From Chenopodium formosanum (Eukaryota; Streptophyta; Magnoliopsida; Caryophyllales; Amaranthaceae), in contig CM044859.1 of the NCBI GenBank assembly GCA_024500155.1, forward strand, positions 48,220,003 through 48,284,002: a DNA stretch of 64,000 nucleotides, read 5' to 3'. Shown here piece by piece: positions 34,209 to 45,582 of the stretch (position 1 is its first letter; every line of letters starts with the position of its first letter). The translations under genes and the position numbers were made by a program. The notes under the pieces are model-generated. The model made no database searches and was not told the origin of the DNA. It saw nothing but the letters and a program-made list of their open reading frames with translations.

Positions 34209-35321
34209 TTACTTCTTGCCGCCTGGAGGGACAGGAAGTTTATTTGCTTCCATCAAGTCTTGAATGACGTCCTTCAAATTCCAACATTGCTCCGTATTGT
34301 GGCCCCTTCCTTGATGGTACTTGCAATGGGCATTGGGATTGCATTTGGCGCTCCTTTCTTCAGGTTTTGGCTCTGGAAATGGCCCAATAGGTGTGATCAA
34401 GCCTTAACTGTAAAGGCGATCAAAGGCCGCATCATAAGTCATTCCTAAAGGAGTGTAAGTTCTTTTCTTCTTGGGCAATGGAGTATCAAGAGCTAACACT
34501 TCATTGAGATCAACTTGGCTTATATTGTTGGTAGTATTTTCGTGCTTAGAAGACGAAGAAGAAGGATGGTCGTTCTTCTTGTTTTTCCAAGTGTTATTAT
34601 TGTTACTACCAGCAGTCTTTATTAGCTCATCCTCAATATTGTTGTCGATGTCGTATACAGCTTCGAAAGTGTTCAGTGGAAGAAATTTGAGATGCTCCCT
34701 ATACTTGTGAGTCAGATTTTGAATAAAGAGGCAAACCATCTCTCTTTCTTTGGGAGGATCTACCAAGAGTGAAGCCGTTTCCCTCCACGTGTTCAGATAA
34801 GCGGTGAAACCTTCATTCTCTTTCTGTTTGAGAATGGAGAGTTCACGTTCAGAAGTTTTAGTTTGAATGTTACACTTGTAACGATTTATGAAACTGTCGG
34901 TGACATCTTCCCAAGTCGCAGTATGCTTGGCATCTAAGGAATAAAACCATTGTTGGCAAGCATGTTCTAAGGAGAGAGGGAACACCGTAGGGAAGAGTGT
35001 TACGTCCAATCCCTTAAGAGCCATGGTTTCAGAGAACGCCTTTAAATGGAATATTGGATTCTCAGTAGGCTTGAACTTTGGAATATCAGCAATGGAGAAC
35101 TTTTCAGGGAGTCTATCCTTCACATCCAAAGGAGTGGGAGGCCGTTCCACATAAGTGAAATCCTCAGAGATCTTACTCATTTGTTCCTTCAGTTTTTCAA
35201 GGGTTGAAACAGTGACCTTGTTTTGTTCCATGGTAGTGACCCTAGTGGTAAGGGTTTGCATCATGGAAGACAGTGCCTCAATGGATTTATTGATGTTCTC
35301 AATGTCTTCTTTAGTGGCCGT
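34209..35321 (-). pseudogene. gag: Gag of element D, start codon lost and one nonsense codon
   Basis: Same 371-codon frame as A (stop included). The initiator is ACG (35319-35321) where A, B and C have ATG; the next in-frame Met is at 35264. Codon 306 is TAA (34404-34406) where A reads CAA. Otherwise the frame is open, with the capsid core (WEDVTDSFINRYKCN, LSILKQKENEGFTAYLN), an Asn/Ser linker and an intact knuckle, CKYHQGRGHNTEQC (C-X2-H-X4-H-X4-C). His replaces the second Cys of the usual CCHC knuckle. The protein would be a capsid/RNA-binding Gag; no enzyme follows. Confidence 0.92.
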
Positions 35322-37247
35322 TGAAAGGTGATGAGTAACGGAGATGACAAAGTTCTCTTTGAACGGCTATTAGATCTGAGAGATTGTTGCGGTAATGGCT
35401 CGAACCGTATTGATCTATCCCTGTTCCTTGACCAAGTACTGTGAAATAAAATAATTCACTTAATTGTTTAACTCATTGCTCAAGATAGGAAAGGAAGGAA
35501 AAAAATAGACATTTGAAAACAGGTGAGAAAACTCCACTCATTTTTTATTATGACGAAAAAAGGGTGCATGAACCTAATATACGATCATAAACGACCTGGT
35601 GCACGACTCGAGTCGGAACATAAAGAAAGTGTGTGGACTATAATTGACTCGTGAGTGACTAAGTGATGTTATAAGACTCGTGGTATGATCGTATGGTTAG
35701 ACATGTGAACAATAACCAAAATGACTGATGCGAGGACCAAATTAACACGGAAGAATTGACTGACGCTTTCTTTTATTTTTTTTTTTTTGAAAATTCCACC
35801 GTGTCACGGTGGAAATTTGCCGTGACACGGTAGAGTTTCCCGTGGCGCGGCAGCCCCTCTTTTTTTTTTTTTGCCGTGACACGGGAACTTCTCCCGTCAG
35901 ACGGGATAAAATCCCGTGTCACAAGAATATTTTACATTTTTTTTGCCGTGACACGGGACATTCTCCCGTCAGACGAGATAAAATCTCGTGTCACGGGAAT
36001 ATTTACATTTTTTTAAAAAAAAAAAAAAAAAGTCTATAATTTTGAAATTCTACTTGTTTATTTTTAAAGGGAGGCTACCATCCGACTTACTCCGAAAAAA
36101 AAAACGACACAAAAACAAGACTTCCTAAAATACGGTCAAAAAAGCAGTGCACGACTAAAGAAAAAAGTGTGTGAACACGATATGTGAGTGATTAGGTGAG
36201 GTTATGGACGCGTGTTTTGACCGTACATCTAGACATGACACCAAACCGGACACATCATTCACATACGTACGCACAAGAATAAAAAAGACTGACAGGACAC
36301 TTTTCCTGGGCACCGTGTCACGGTGCAGTCTACCGTCAGACGGTAGTGAGCCCCGTGTCACGACACTGTTCACCGTGGCGCGACAAAAAATGCCGTGACA
36401 CGTTGCGCAGTTCCAGGTCAGTTTTGTGATTTTTTCTGATTTTAATCGATTTTAGGTCCATACTAATTACTATGTGAGAATAAAAACCTTCGATCATGGG
36501 TTAAACAAAAGAGTAAACACATGAAGGTTAGCACCAAACAACCACATAGCATTTTGGCACGATGATGTAAAAAAAGTTCGCAACCTAGAGTCAAGATCTA
36601 TGTTCTACTATTGGTCAATCTTTAGGTGTCAAAAGGGTACCATAGTTAAGAGTTTGGACGCATTAGCAAGGCAGCCTCCTTTGAGGGTGTATGCCAACGG
36701 GCGGGTCCGCGAGTTCGTGATGAAATCGAACTCGACTCCATGGTTTGGGTGGATTTAATAACTCAGATGAACCCTTATTGCCATGAGTATTTTTGGGTCT
36801 ATAGAGCTTAAATCCCCCGGGGCTAAGACGCATGTAGAACACATACGTTTTTTCAAAAAAATCGACGGAAGTCGACTGTGAGGAAAGAAAATAAGCCACC
36901 GGACTGATTTTAGGACTGCCGTGACACGGCAAAAATTCCCGTGTCACAGTACTGTGCACCGTCAGACGGTGCACTGTACCGTGACACGGCAGATTCTGCC
37001 GTGGCACGGCAGTCAGAAAATCTGACTGGTGCTTTGTTTTCCTTCGCGCGCAGCCAAGTTATCCAATTTTTCCTACGGGACAGACCTGAACGCGACTTTA
37101 AAACGTCCATCCAGATGCAAAAATGCCAAATTAATCACAGGAATATTTTTTCAAGAATCTTTCAAGTCTCATCCACTCATCTTAATTAAATACCGATCAC
37201 TCAAATCGATAAATAATTAAGAATCCTCCCTAGTGGAGTCGCCAAAT
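35322..37247 (-). other. Leader of element D, with primer site and three GC-dyad clusters
   Basis: Primer site antisense at 37227-37244. Dyad clusters at 35797-36000, 36310-36415 and 36917-37015; the copy at 36954-36974 has perfect 10-bp arms GTGCACCGTC/GACGGTGCAC around one A. The leader is some 0.4 kb longer than in A, largely from the dyad-rich segments and T or A runs at 35770-36030. No coding frame is supported. Confidence 0.85.
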
Positions 37248-38943
37248 TGTAGGCGTCGTTTGAAGTGCGCCTACGTTAAAAAGCATGTTGTGAATATGCT
37301 TGGCACTCATAGGAAGTGGGAATTGACATTACGATTAGGGACAACGATTAGGGACAAATAAAGTAGGGAGCCGCCAACAAGTTTTTAAGGAACTTGTAAA
37401 CCGTTCACGGATCATTTAAGGCAACCACGAATAAAGGGACAACGATAGGCAACAACGATTGACCCGTGAAGGTTACACCCCATTCATAATCCATGAGATT
37501 ACTAACTCCATATGGTTCAGAACCACGAAAGGAGGATCGGGGATGATGGTACGAAGTGAGTCATGGAGTCACATTCGCCCGTATTAGCCTCTACTCGATT
37601 CTTATAGTGAAAAGCATTCCTGCGATCTTAAAGGCATACAAACAATATATTCAATTCGCTCCAAACTATTATTTAACTAAATTGGTTTAATTAATGCACA
37701 CATAATTCTAAAATATTGTGATCACTTGAATTAACAACAAGATTAAAAAGGAACCTAAACCGGTTGTCCAAATTATCTTATTAGGCGTGATTTTCAATTA
37801 CATATTCCCTTTAAACATGAAATATGGTGATCAATAAATAATAAAACAACATTAATATTAAAACCAATTTAATTATATTTCCAACAACATAAAATCGTTA
37901 GAAAAATAATAAAAATAAAAGGAGCATGATCCTTACTTTGATTCTGTTTGTTTGCAACTACAAAATAATAAACGAGTTAGTAACTTCAAGGAAATAAATA
38001 AACAATAATTAAATTAAATTAAATAAAGTAGAGTTGATTTGGGGCCAAACCCTCAAACAACTCTACCTTTCACGCCTTGGCTTAAAGACATAACCACGAG
38101 TAAAATATGGACTCATTTGAGTGCTTGAGGAAGGAATTTTGAAGTGAAAAGGGTAGGCTAGTGTTTAGGCTAATAGCATAGAAGAGAGAAAATAAAATAA
38201 TAAAATTACTCGGTGCCCCGTTCATCAGAAATGAGGGGGTACTTATAGGGAAAATGTGCTGAGGGAGCACACGGAACCCTAAAATGATAAAAACCCTAAA
38301 AAAGTATCCCGTGACACGGTCAAACTGTACCGTGACACGGGAAGCCCCACCGTCAGACGGTACACTTTCCGTGACATGGTACACTTTTAACGTGACGCGG
38401 GAAATTTTCAGAAAACGGGATAGAAAACGCGTCAAGGGTTTACGCGGAAAAGACATGGAACGTCCCGTGTCACGGGAAATCCCACCGTCAGACGGGAAGG
38501 ATTCCTGTGACACGGTAGGTACCCGCCATGGCGCGGGAAATTCCAGCCCGTTTTTCCGTCTAAATACATTTTTAACCCTAATTTCCTTCGGCATTTTAAG
38601 TGCCGATTAATAATTTCGGGCCTTTTCTGACTTTTTATTATTCGGGCTAAAATAAGAAAATAATTAAATAAAAATAAATAAAGGGTTTGGGCCAAAAACA
38701 AATAATAAAACAATAAAATAAAAAAGCTTTGAGCTAGAATTAATTAATAAGTTTGGGCTGAAATTAAAACTATGCTTTTACCAAACATCAAGACTAATCC
38801 ATGGACTGTTCAAAGATATGAATTTAATAAAATACGATTTTTAAAGCACTCTCGGGATTAAATACTGAACCCGACCAATAGTGGCGGTGAAAGGTTGTTC
38901 ATCATCGGGTTTGGTTTCGGGGAGACATTTTTAGGTGTCTACA
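37248..38943 (-). repeat. 5' LTR of element D
   Basis: 1696 bp. GC dyads at 38308-38535. The TATA box has changed to TATAAGTA (minus; plus-strand TACTTATA at 38240-38247), so this LTR promoter may be weak while that of the 3' LTR is intact. Confidence 0.95.
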
Positions 38944-39981
38944 ATACGCATTCTATCCCTTTACTATTTATAAGGAAAATGAGCAAAGGGAACACATGGA
39001 ACCCTAAAAATATAAAAACCCTAAAAATATTCTCTATTCCTCTCTTTTACACCAAAAATCATTCTTCCCTCTCTCTCATATTCTATGCCTTAAATCTGTA
39101 TTCTTAATTACACTATTCTTCCCTCAATCCAAGGAGTCCATACCACACCCGAGGTTCCGTCCTTAAACCAAGGCGTGAAAGGTACTAATTTCCATTTGAT
39201 TTATATTTTTTATTGAATTTACTAAAAAATTATTCATGCATGATGTAGCAATTTAAAGGAACGCGCGGAATGTGAGTAATTAATTAATTAATTTATAATG
39301 TAATTATTTTTTTATTGCTAGTATCATGATTAGGTATTATTCGATTTGACTAACACTATTATTGTTAAGTTTCTTCCAATATTAATGTTTATTCTATTAT
39401 ATTTTTTATGATCACAATATTGCATGTTTAAAGGAAATATGTAATTGAAAACCACGCCGAATAAGATAATTTGGACAACCGGTTTAGGATCTTTTTAATC
39501 TTGTTGTTAATTGAAGTGATTAAAATAATTTAGAATAATGTGTTGCAATAATATTCAACCAATTTAGCCTGATAATAGTTTGGAGCAAATTGAATATTTT
39601 GTTTATGTCTTTGAGATTACAGGAATCAATTTTCACTATAAGAATCGAGTAGAGACCAATTCGGGTGAATGTGACACCATGACTCACTTCATACCATCAT
39701 CCCCGATCCTCCTTTCGTGGTTTTAAACCCTATGGAGTTAGTCATCTCATGGATTATGAATGGAGTGTAACCTTCACGGGTTAATCGTTGTTTCCTATCG
39801 TTGTCCCTTTATTCGTGGTTGCCTTTTATAATCCGTGAACGGTTTACAAGTTCCTTAAAAACTTGTTGGCGGCTCCCTACTTTCCTTGTCCCTAATTGTA
39901 TTATGTCAATTCTCATTTCCTATGAGTGCCAAGCATATTCACACATGCTTTAAGGTAGGCGCACTTCAAACGACGCCTATA
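38944..39981 (+). mobile_element. Rearranged 3' end of element B: inverted scrap plus partial 3' LTR
   Basis: B resumes (ATACGCATTCTATCCCTTTACT). At about 38968 it jumps to a segment of roughly 60 bp (to about 39030) that matches the T1 LTR in the opposite orientation (ATTTATAAGGAAAATGAG, AACCCTAAA). The forward LTR then continues from the transcript-start region to GACGCCTATA at 39981. The U3 region and purine tract are missing. An inverted repeat CCCTTTACT / AGCAAAGGG spans the junction. Confidence 0.75.
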
Positions 39982-40016
39982 GTGTTGAACTACCTGTTCA
40001 AGTCCATATTGTCGCA

Positions 40017-41020
40017 TCAATCGGGAAGGCAATAAAAATTCAACTTTGGCATACCAGAAACACGACAATATGGTGTATCATTCTTTCCAACCACCCTAGT
40101 GAGCCTCCACCAAGGCACTACCCATGGAATGGAAAATTCTCTCATTGCAACGAACACCTTCCAATCATCATATGACATATTTGCAAAGTAATTTTTCTTC
40201 CTACGAACTAGATCATTGGGACCATATTTTTCGATATTGTTGGGGGATTCAAAGTGTTCCAACCGCTCCATCAACCAAATATGAAAAAAAAAACGTAGAT
40301 AGTCAGTTGTGAAAAAAAGGCAGAGGAGCACCGTGTCGCGGCAAGCAGCACCGTGACACGGTGCCTGCCACGTGTCACGCTGGTTAACCAGAGTGTGTTT
40401 TTAGCTGCAACAGGACTAGAGAGCCCATCCTAATGGCTTTTCGGTCAGATTTTTCTTCGTCGAGACCACGTAAAGTTCCTCCAAGGCAAGTAGGCATAGG
40501 GGATCTTCCAGATTCAACATGTTCAAGCACATATGCTAAACTAGCATGCCCTACTATACCATTTGCAAATAAAAACTTACTAAATTAAACATTCAAAAAA
40601 CATAAACCCTTCTTCAGTAAACATGATATGACTCAGAGACAAGACAATTAAAATATAAATTTACAAGCTTTTCTAGATCTATTTTCTTACCAGACACAAT
40701 CTATTTAAATTTGGATTTGTCAGATTTAGATGACGTTCAAAATCTTGATAATAATATTCCCGCAGAGTAGGCATTGCAACGAGATTTATAGTAGGGAAGC
40801 CAAAGATAGCACCAAATTTGTTCGACAGAAGACAGATTTTGTCATAATCGAACTTGAAACAATGAGTTTTCGGACTCCAATAATCTAAGGCTGCTCTTAG
40901 AAAATCATGTTCAATTGCTACATACCTTAATGCTAATAAACCTCTGACATACTCTCTTTTGTCTGCATTAGTTAAAGAATATGACCAATCACGCAGTATA
41001 TTATCAAAATTCAGAGACAT
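40017..41020 (-). pseudogene. Remnant resembling Ogre ORF1 / DUF7745-type protein
   Basis: Two minus-strand coding pieces. The first (41020-40679, MSLNFDNILRDWSYSL) has the spacing of a plant domain seen in Ogre-type ORF1 and DUF7745 proteins: LLALRYVAIEHDFLRAALDY, then WSPKTHCFKFDYDKI, then PTLREYYYQDFERHL. The second (about 40280-40017) has WLMERLEHF, DDWKVFVAMREF and IPWVVPWWRL, like the C-terminal half of the same domain. About 390 bp between them may be an intron; it includes GC dyads of the T1 type. The function of this domain is not established. The match is by pattern only, and a plant-mobile-domain relative is an alternative. Confidence 0.5.
40332..40385. repeat. GC dyads outside a T1 element (1)
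   Basis: CACCGTGTCGCGG, GCACCGTGACACGGTGC (perfect 8-bp arms around A) and CCACGTGTCACGCTGG. This is the same motif as in T1 LTRs and leaders, here between two coding remnants. Confidence 0.75.
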
Positions 41021-41159
41021 TATTATTGAAATATGAAATTCTAGCTTATATTTCGTAATTATGCATATAACAAATTAACTGGTCGTAATTTATAGCCAAA
41101 AGAGCCTAGAAACGCAAAAAATCTATCCAGTTACACGTGTAAATACACCGCTGTAATAT

Positions 41160-41270
41160 TCACACGTCGTGACACAGTAAATTCCACAGCGTCACGGGAC
41201 AGAGTGCCGTGACGCGGCAACCTTTATCGTGATGCGGTATATTCCCACATGTCACGGTGGTCACACACTT
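41160..41270. repeat. GC dyads outside a T1 element (2)
   Basis: Five decayed copies, including GTCGTGACACAG, GCGTCACGGGAC, TGCCGTGACGCGGCA and CATGTCACGGTGG, upstream (minus sense) of the ORF1-like remnant. Confidence 0.7.
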
Positions 41271-41403
41271 TTAATTTTTACCCTTGATCTATTTTTTCCG
41301 GATTTTTGTTGTATTTTCCATCACTGTTTATCCTTCAATTCCGTTTTTTGCGAGTTTTATTCCTTTATTTATTTGTTTATATATTTTTATTTTTATTTCC
41401 TTT

Positions 41404-42018
41404 TTGTTTTAGGAAAGTTGTAAAACTTGTCCCATTTTTATTTTTATTTTTATCTTGTTTTAGGGAAGTTGTAAAACTTGTCCCATTTTTTATTTGAAAA
41501 AATTGCTAAAAATAATACAACCTTTGGCCCATTCTTTTTTAATAATACAACCTTTTGGATTATTTTGTAATAATACAACCTTTAGGGGATGTTCATTGTA
41601 AACAAGATAAATCAAATTTTCGGTTGACTTTGAGGTTAGGAAAGGGGACGGATGAGTTTTAGGTGGTGGGGATGAGGAAGAATGGAATATCCCCTCCCCT
41701 TCTCCTACCTCAAAACTCACCGAAAATTTGATTTTATCTTGTTTAAAATGAACACCCCCGAAAGGTTGTATTATTACAAAAAAAGGTAAAGGGTTTTATT
41801 AATGGGACAAAGGTTGTGTTACTTTTAGCAATTTTTCCTTTTTATTTTAATTTTAATTTTTATTTTAGGGAAGTTGTAAAACTTGTCCCATTTTTATTTT
41901 ATTTTATTTTGGGGAAGTTGCACCCATTTTTATTTTATTTTATTTGGGGAAGTTGTAAAAGTTGTCCCATTTTTATTTTAGGGAAGTTGTAAAAGTTCTC
42001 CCATTTTTATTTTATTTG
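41404..42018 (+). repeat. Degenerate minisatellite split by a MITE
   Basis: About six units of GGGAAGTTGTAAAACTTGTC followed by CCATTTTTATTTT, two before (41410-41495) and four after (41865-42018) the MITE at 41496-41838. Each unit has a small dyad, AAGTTGTAAAACTT. Confidence 0.8.
41496..41838. mobile_element. Mutator-like MITE, 343 bp
   Basis: Ends GAAAAAATTGCTAAAA and TTTTAGCAATTTTTCC are inverted repeats that extend inward (ATACAACCTTT / AAAGGTTGT; CAAATTTTCGG / CCGAAAATTTG). The 9-bp duplication TTTTTATTT (41487-41495 and 41839-41847) fits Mutator-like elements, though it is low-complexity. No transposase. The middle is GC-richer (GGGGACGG; CCCCTCCCC). Confidence 0.75.
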
Positions 42019-45000
42019 GACATACTCAAAACAGGTCCTGTACAGCCGGAAAAATCCTTAGTCTGACTCTAAGATGTTGGAAGCGTCGGTGGAGGCATTG
42101 TCCCAGATAATGGAACTGAAAATAAGCCCTGGTCCGCAAGAGTAATGATCGGTCTAGACTCAGGCTATGAAGGCTGGAATGGCTGAGAAGGCTGAGGCTG
42201 TTGCCACTGAGTCTCTTGAAATGGTTGAGAAGGCCGAGGCTCCTGCCACTAAGTCCCCTGAAACGGCTGAGAAAACTGAGACTGTGGCCACCAAGTCTCA
42301 AGCCTTGAGGAGTGTCATTTATGACACTCATTTGGTTCTTTTTAGGATGAATTTCATGCTATTCTATAGCCCTTTTACTTAACTTTTCCTTGATTTTACT
42401 CTTTATTTCTTTTAGTTTGCATTTTCTTAGTTGGATTTCTTTCTTTATGCATTTCTTGGTTTATTTTGTTATTTTCTCTTGTATTTGCTTGTTTTCCTTT
42501 AATTTTCAGTTTATGGTCGTTAACCAAGTTTCCCGAGGCCTCTTCCCAAGTTTGACATTGATTAGCATGTCTAGTGTTCTCCATTTGAAGCTCAAGCATG
42601 GATAAGTGCAAGTTCCTAAGTCCTCGAGCCGTGCATTCAAACTGTGGGGGCACGATTTCTAGTCTTGAACTCGTAAACATGGAGTTTAGAAACTGCAAGG
42701 TCCCGTGTTTATCAAGAGCATTAAGTGGAACGCACGAGGAGCATCAGAATGATAGGGAAGAGGGCTTCCATGCTCCCAGGCACGAGCGTGCGCGACCAAG
42801 GCGCGGCCGCGCGGCCTGGTGGTGTGGGCGCGCCTCCTTGTGGCGCGGGCGCGCCTTTCTGTACCCCTGTTCCGTACCCAATTTTGCGCGGCCGCGCTCC
42901 CCCTTATCGTTCGCTCCGCATGTATGGGTTTATTTGGGGACGATCTAACTAACTTCTCTTAGTTAGTTTTACTATATATAGATTTTTTTTCTATTTTTAG
43001 AGGAAGTTTTTGGAGTTGAATTTTTCAGAAATTAAAATAGAAATTAGGTTAGATATTTAGAGAGAGAAACTCTAGTTTGTAGAGAGAGAAGTTCTTGATT
43101 GATGATTGAAGATTGATGATTCCAATTGTTTTTCTCCATTGAATTAAAGCAAGTTTGTAAGGATTTCTTTACTTTAATGCAATCTTAGTTTTGATCTCAA
43201 TTTCTTGTTAATTGTTCAAGTTGGTTGATTTTTGAATTGGTATATTTTTTATTAATATGATGATCATAAATTTGTTGCTTAGTTTAGTTTTGATGATGAT
43301 TTCCATTAATAGTGAGTAGTTTTCTTGCTAAAGAAATGGTGAAGCATATATGAGTAATTGATTTATGCTAATTGGGGGAAATTGATGGAGTTGACGTTGT
43401 GATTAAATTGGTTAATTGATTATGTGCATGTGTGTGTTTAATTTATGAGTGATCAACCTAGGTTTCTCATACTAGATTGCATTGTAGGTTCACATTGATA
43501 CGGAAATTTGATTTGTGACTTACATTTGTCAATTGAGTAGCTTTGCAAGGCTCTTAGTTAGAGTCTCTTGTAGTTGGCGCTACCTTGACCTTTAGGAGAT
43601 TCGCCTACCTTACTCTCTTGATTGTTTAGTTGGTTTTCCCTCGCAACACTTGACTTAGTCATCTCCAATCCCAATTAGCTATGTCCATTCCGAGTACATG
43701 CGGATCCTAACCCTAGTGCTTGTTAAATTTTATTTCATTTGATTGTTTTGGATACACACACCTCACTTTATTGCTTCAAAATAGCTTAGCTTTGACTTTA
43801 GCATTCATTTCCCATTCCTAGTGGTTCGACCCTCGACTTACTCTATGCTTTGTGTAGGGGTGTGTTGAGGGATTATAAATTTTGTTTTGACCAAGGGTAG
43901 ATTAGTTTTCAGTGACCTAGTATCACCTTAGATCAAGCCCCTAAGAAGTCTGAGGCTGCTGCTGTGTCTGATAATGCCGACAAACCTCAAGGGATCGTTT
44001 GCAGTGACTAGGCTCCCTCTCGTCCGAGCCTCAATGCCTCGAGCGCGAGCGAGACCTCCTCTTCCTTTGTAGCTCCTGAGAGACACAAAATGAAAAGATA
44101 TCATCTATACAAGAAAAGGTAAACATGAGAAAACAGATGGATATACCTCATGGGCATCGTCTAAGCCACTTTGATAACTTACACCACGTTGTAGCTTGAT
44201 GACACAATACTTCAAAGCATTAATAAACTTCATAAAGCCCACAATATCCGAATGCGTGACCTGAAACCAAAAAGTCAGTAACAAGCAGTAATAAGAAGAA
44301 TGAAAGATGTGTCAGAAAGCTTACTAGATCGAACTCATCGAGCAGGGACTCCTGTGCCTGTCTGAAACTCTCCGGTGCATGAGCAATATGATCCTTAGTC
44401 ATGCCAATTGGCCCCGGGTAACGAATGGACTGAGGTGGGACCTCAATCTTTCCCCTACGATGAACATTCGTCTAAAAACATGATTGAATAATCACGTTAT
44501 TTAACGGTTTAAACAGTACTAAGCAAAAAAAAGTTCTAAAAGAAAGTAAACCTTGGGAAGACGGGGCAGAGTAGCCAAGTAAGGAAGCAAGTCCTAGGAA
44601 TAATCGTCGTCCATGCGCACCAACTCCTGCCAAGGAAAACAATAGTGCTCCCTCCTATCCAACAACTCCCCCAACAAGTGTGAGTGCAACATTGACTTTG
44701 GCGGAGGCAATGGCACCACAAAGCGATCAGCACTGTGCTGACAAACAACAAGCTCTCCAAGGTACCAAACCAAACGTGAGGTACTAAAGAAGATAGTACG
44801 ACACATCCAAAGCTCCAAAGCCTCGGGAAGGTCGGTCATGCTAGCCCAAGGCCGATACTGGATCTCGACAGCAATCTTAAAACCATAAGAGATTGCAATG
44901 AATGCCGAAAAATAACATTAAAGTAAAAAATAATACATTGTGAAATCGATCCTTACATCACCAGTAAAGGTGCCCCGACGCAGCATCCCGCGCAGACTCA

Positions 45001-45582
45001 ATACGGACTCCACTCATGACTCGCCTCGGTCACGCCAGCTAGCTCCGACAGGGAAATCATGGACCGCTCCACGACGTCGTTGAGGGGCCAATTCCCAAAA
45101 GTACTTATAGAACCACAACTGCAACAAGAATGATCTCTAAGCACATGAGCTAAACCGATAAAATTAAAACAAGAAGAGGAAAAGTTTGTCACCTCTACGA
45201 CTCTCCATATTATAAAAAACAACAGGGGCCTGATCGTTCAGCTGCCTGCAGCCATGACTTAGAGACAAGAGCATATCAACATATCCTATACTATCCCAAC
45301 TGAAGGATCCTATCTCACCAATACTAACCAGAGACGGCAGGTAACAAACAAGCGCACGAGAAGTCCTACCATGAGAAAGAGTCTCGAAAGTAAGGATCAA
45401 GATAAAGATCCGTACTCGCTGCTCAGGTGTCGTCTCAGCTATGTCAAAACCATGAGAAAGTACTTAAGCTAACTCTGATCTCCTACTTCTAGGATCACTC
45501 CGAGGCACCGGCCGACTCCCGATATGCTGAACGACAGGACCTAACAACTCCGCTGCCTCACACGCACCCCAAGTGTGGTCAG
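42019..45582 (-). pseudogene. Plant mobile domain (MAIN-like) gene, decayed, multi-exon
   Basis: Minus-strand exons with recognisable splice sites. Exon 1 (45582-45193; HTWGACEAAELLGPVVQ, RALVCYLPSLVSIGEIGSFS). Exon 2 (45136-44957; SFLLQLWFYKYFWELAP). Exon 3 (44875-44552; VEIQYRPW, LPEALELWMCRTIFFSTS). Exon 4 (44471-44325; IRYPGPIGMTKDHIAHAPES). Exon 5 (44260-44147). The last, Pro/Gln-rich exon (44075-43936, continued at 42305-42019) has SQPFQETQWQQPQPSQPFQ. The order and motifs match the plant mobile domain of transposon-derived plant proteins. Stops occur in exons 1, 2, 3 and the last exon, nearly all explained by CAG/CAA to TAG/TAA or TGG to TGA/TAG. An Athila-like solo LTR splits the last exon, and the 5' end is cut by an Athila LTR at 45583. 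The exon 1-2 phase is uncertain. Confidence 0.7.
42306..43935 (+). mobile_element. Athila-like solo LTR
   Basis: 1630 bp, TGAGGAGTGTCATTT to CCTTAGATCA, flanked by AGCCT (42301-42305) and AGCCC (43936-43940), a 5-bp duplication with one change. It aligns along its length with the interrupted LTR at 45583-55427 (1629 bp without its insertion). GC-rich stretch 42775-42905 (GCGGCCGCGCGG). A TATATATAG box lies at 42972-42980. No internal sequence adjoins it. Confidence 0.85.

Larger units (their letters stand above)
29670..38943 (-). mobile_element. Element D: complete gag-only LTR retrotransposon (T1)
   Basis: 9274 bp on the minus strand with LTRs 29670-31387 and 37248-38943 and target duplication ATACG (29665-29669 and 38944-38948), inserted near the 3' end of B. 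Its gag is the best preserved in capsid and knuckle but has lost its ATG. LTRs are the 1.7-kb subfamily shared with solo LTR F. It has only two 32-bp units but eight 73-bp units. Confidence 0.95.

Noticed and set aside
42167..42382. Ala/Lys/Glu repeat peptide on the plus strand (AEKAEAVATES)
   Set aside because: It is the antisense of the Pro/Gln-rich last exon of the minus-strand plant-mobile-domain pseudogene, whose frame links to spliced exons.
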